This document shows, one piece after another, positions 32,335 through 32,642 of a DNA stretch of 32,642 nt. The first letter of the stretch is position 1. Every line of letters starts with the position of its first letter. The DNA lies in the NCBI GenBank assembly GCA_045601465.1, contig JAZRZU010000138.1:1-32642 (forward strand). The letters run 5' to 3'. The position numbers and the translations under genes are program-made. The DNA is from RGIG3009 sp045601465. Its GTDB lineage: Bacteria; Bacillota; Clostridia; Oscillospirales; Acutalibacteraceae. The notes below the pieces were generated by a model. The model searched no databases, was not told the DNA's origin, and worked only from the letters and a program-made list of their open reading frames with translations.

Positions 32335-32642
32335 CTTGATTTTGTCTGTATATATACTTTTGCATTCTTGTAACACAAAGGGTTAATAGCTAGCCAACAT
32401 CAATTAATTTACAATCGAAAATACCTGAAAACTTTTGATAACTTCTCCTTTTTCATGGACCCCCTCAGGGCTTTGCTTGCATACGGAATACGGTATTGCT
32501 CTGCATGCTTTTACCAACCGTTCTCACCACCTCACGAGTGGCTTAGAAAGCGCTTTATTGGGCGATGAAAGACAAAGGGTATATCTCTACCTTTATTAAA
32601 GAGTATACATCATTAAAACGCCCTTTGCACATGTTTTGTGCA
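32335..32642 (-). ncRNA. Candidate structured noncoding RNA, minus strand, running off the window edge
   Basis: No coding gene fits here; the longest frames are short and overlap. Several stems are visible (plus coordinates): TGCACA/TGTGCA (32626-32642, at the edge); a nested helix of about 18 bp closed by GGGCG (32560-32564) and CGCCC (32619-32623), continuing through ATGA/TCAT and GTATA-CTCT/AGAG-TATAC (32579-32608); and small stems near 32527-32541, 32487-32497 and 32462-32470. The ideal minus-direction terminator at 32301-32334 would end the transcript, so I assign the minus strand; the opposite strand is possible. The family was not recognised. It could be a leader, a processed RNA or a mobile-element end. 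Confidence 0.4.

Noticed and set aside
32417..32464. A 15-codon minus-strand frame after a G-rich ribosome-like site
   Set aside because: Too short to support as a gene; it lies within the RNA candidate and overlaps other equally short frames.

Overview
The window looks like the chromosome of an anaerobic Gram-positive bacterium of class Clostridia, most likely in or near Oscillospiraceae/Ruminococcaceae. Grounds (inference): strong AGGAGG-type ribosome sites, sigma-A promoters with TATGG extended -10 elements, the rimP-nusA-ylxR-ylxQ-infB-rbfA-nrnA-truB order, a DUF1934 gene before argS, a cysteine-containing ribosomal protein S18, a minimal SufC/SufB pair, and roughly balanced GC. Nearly everything is core housekeeping; no transposase, phage gene, CRISPR array, tRNA or rRNA was seen.

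Layout. (1) 1-2159, minus: a secreted surface protein, cut by the window edge, with fifteen 21-residue cell-wall-binding repeats. (2) 2471-4124, minus: a two-gene Fe-S assembly operon (SufC-like ATPase, then one short SufB/D-like scaffold). (3) 4251-11863, minus: one long operon rimP-nusA-ylxR-ylxQ-infB-rbfA-nrnA-truB-membrane protein, with overlapping genes, one promoter and one terminator. (4) 12044-14001, plus: a small membrane protein translationally coupled to an RsmF-type rRNA methyltransferase. (5) 14049-17016, minus: murI-DUF1934-argS with overlapping junctions. (6) 17136-18233, minus: a NahK-like sugar kinase. (7) 18319-19443, minus: prfB in a single frame. (8) 19646-20703, plus: rpsF-ssb-rpsR. 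(9) 20750-24570, minus: a beta-lactamase-fold lipoprotein, then proB-proA-proC. (10) 24929-32283, plus: rpoB-rpoC as a stand-alone unit with its own structured leader. (11) 32284-32642: no gene; a strong two-way terminator and nested hairpins that suggest a minus-strand structured RNA entering from the right.

Functionally, block 3 joins transcription elongation control (NusA), RNase P modulation (YlxR/RnpM), translation initiation (InfB), 30S maturation (RimP, RbfA), tRNA modification (TruB) and oligonucleotide recycling (NrnA). Blocks 4, 5, 7, 8 and 10 supply rRNA methylation, tRNA charging, termination, the 30S platform proteins and RNA polymerase. Block 9 makes proline from glutamate.

The most interesting parts are not the common genes. 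They are the structured RNA candidate at the right end, the rpoB leader with a 12-bp closing stem and an inverted repeat across its promoter, the 441-bp tandem duplication inside the surface protein, the SufC/SufB-only cluster, a serine hydrolase lacking key beta-lactamase residues inside a proline operon, and a shared TATGG extended -10 element. I did not find a convincing wholly new multi-gene system.
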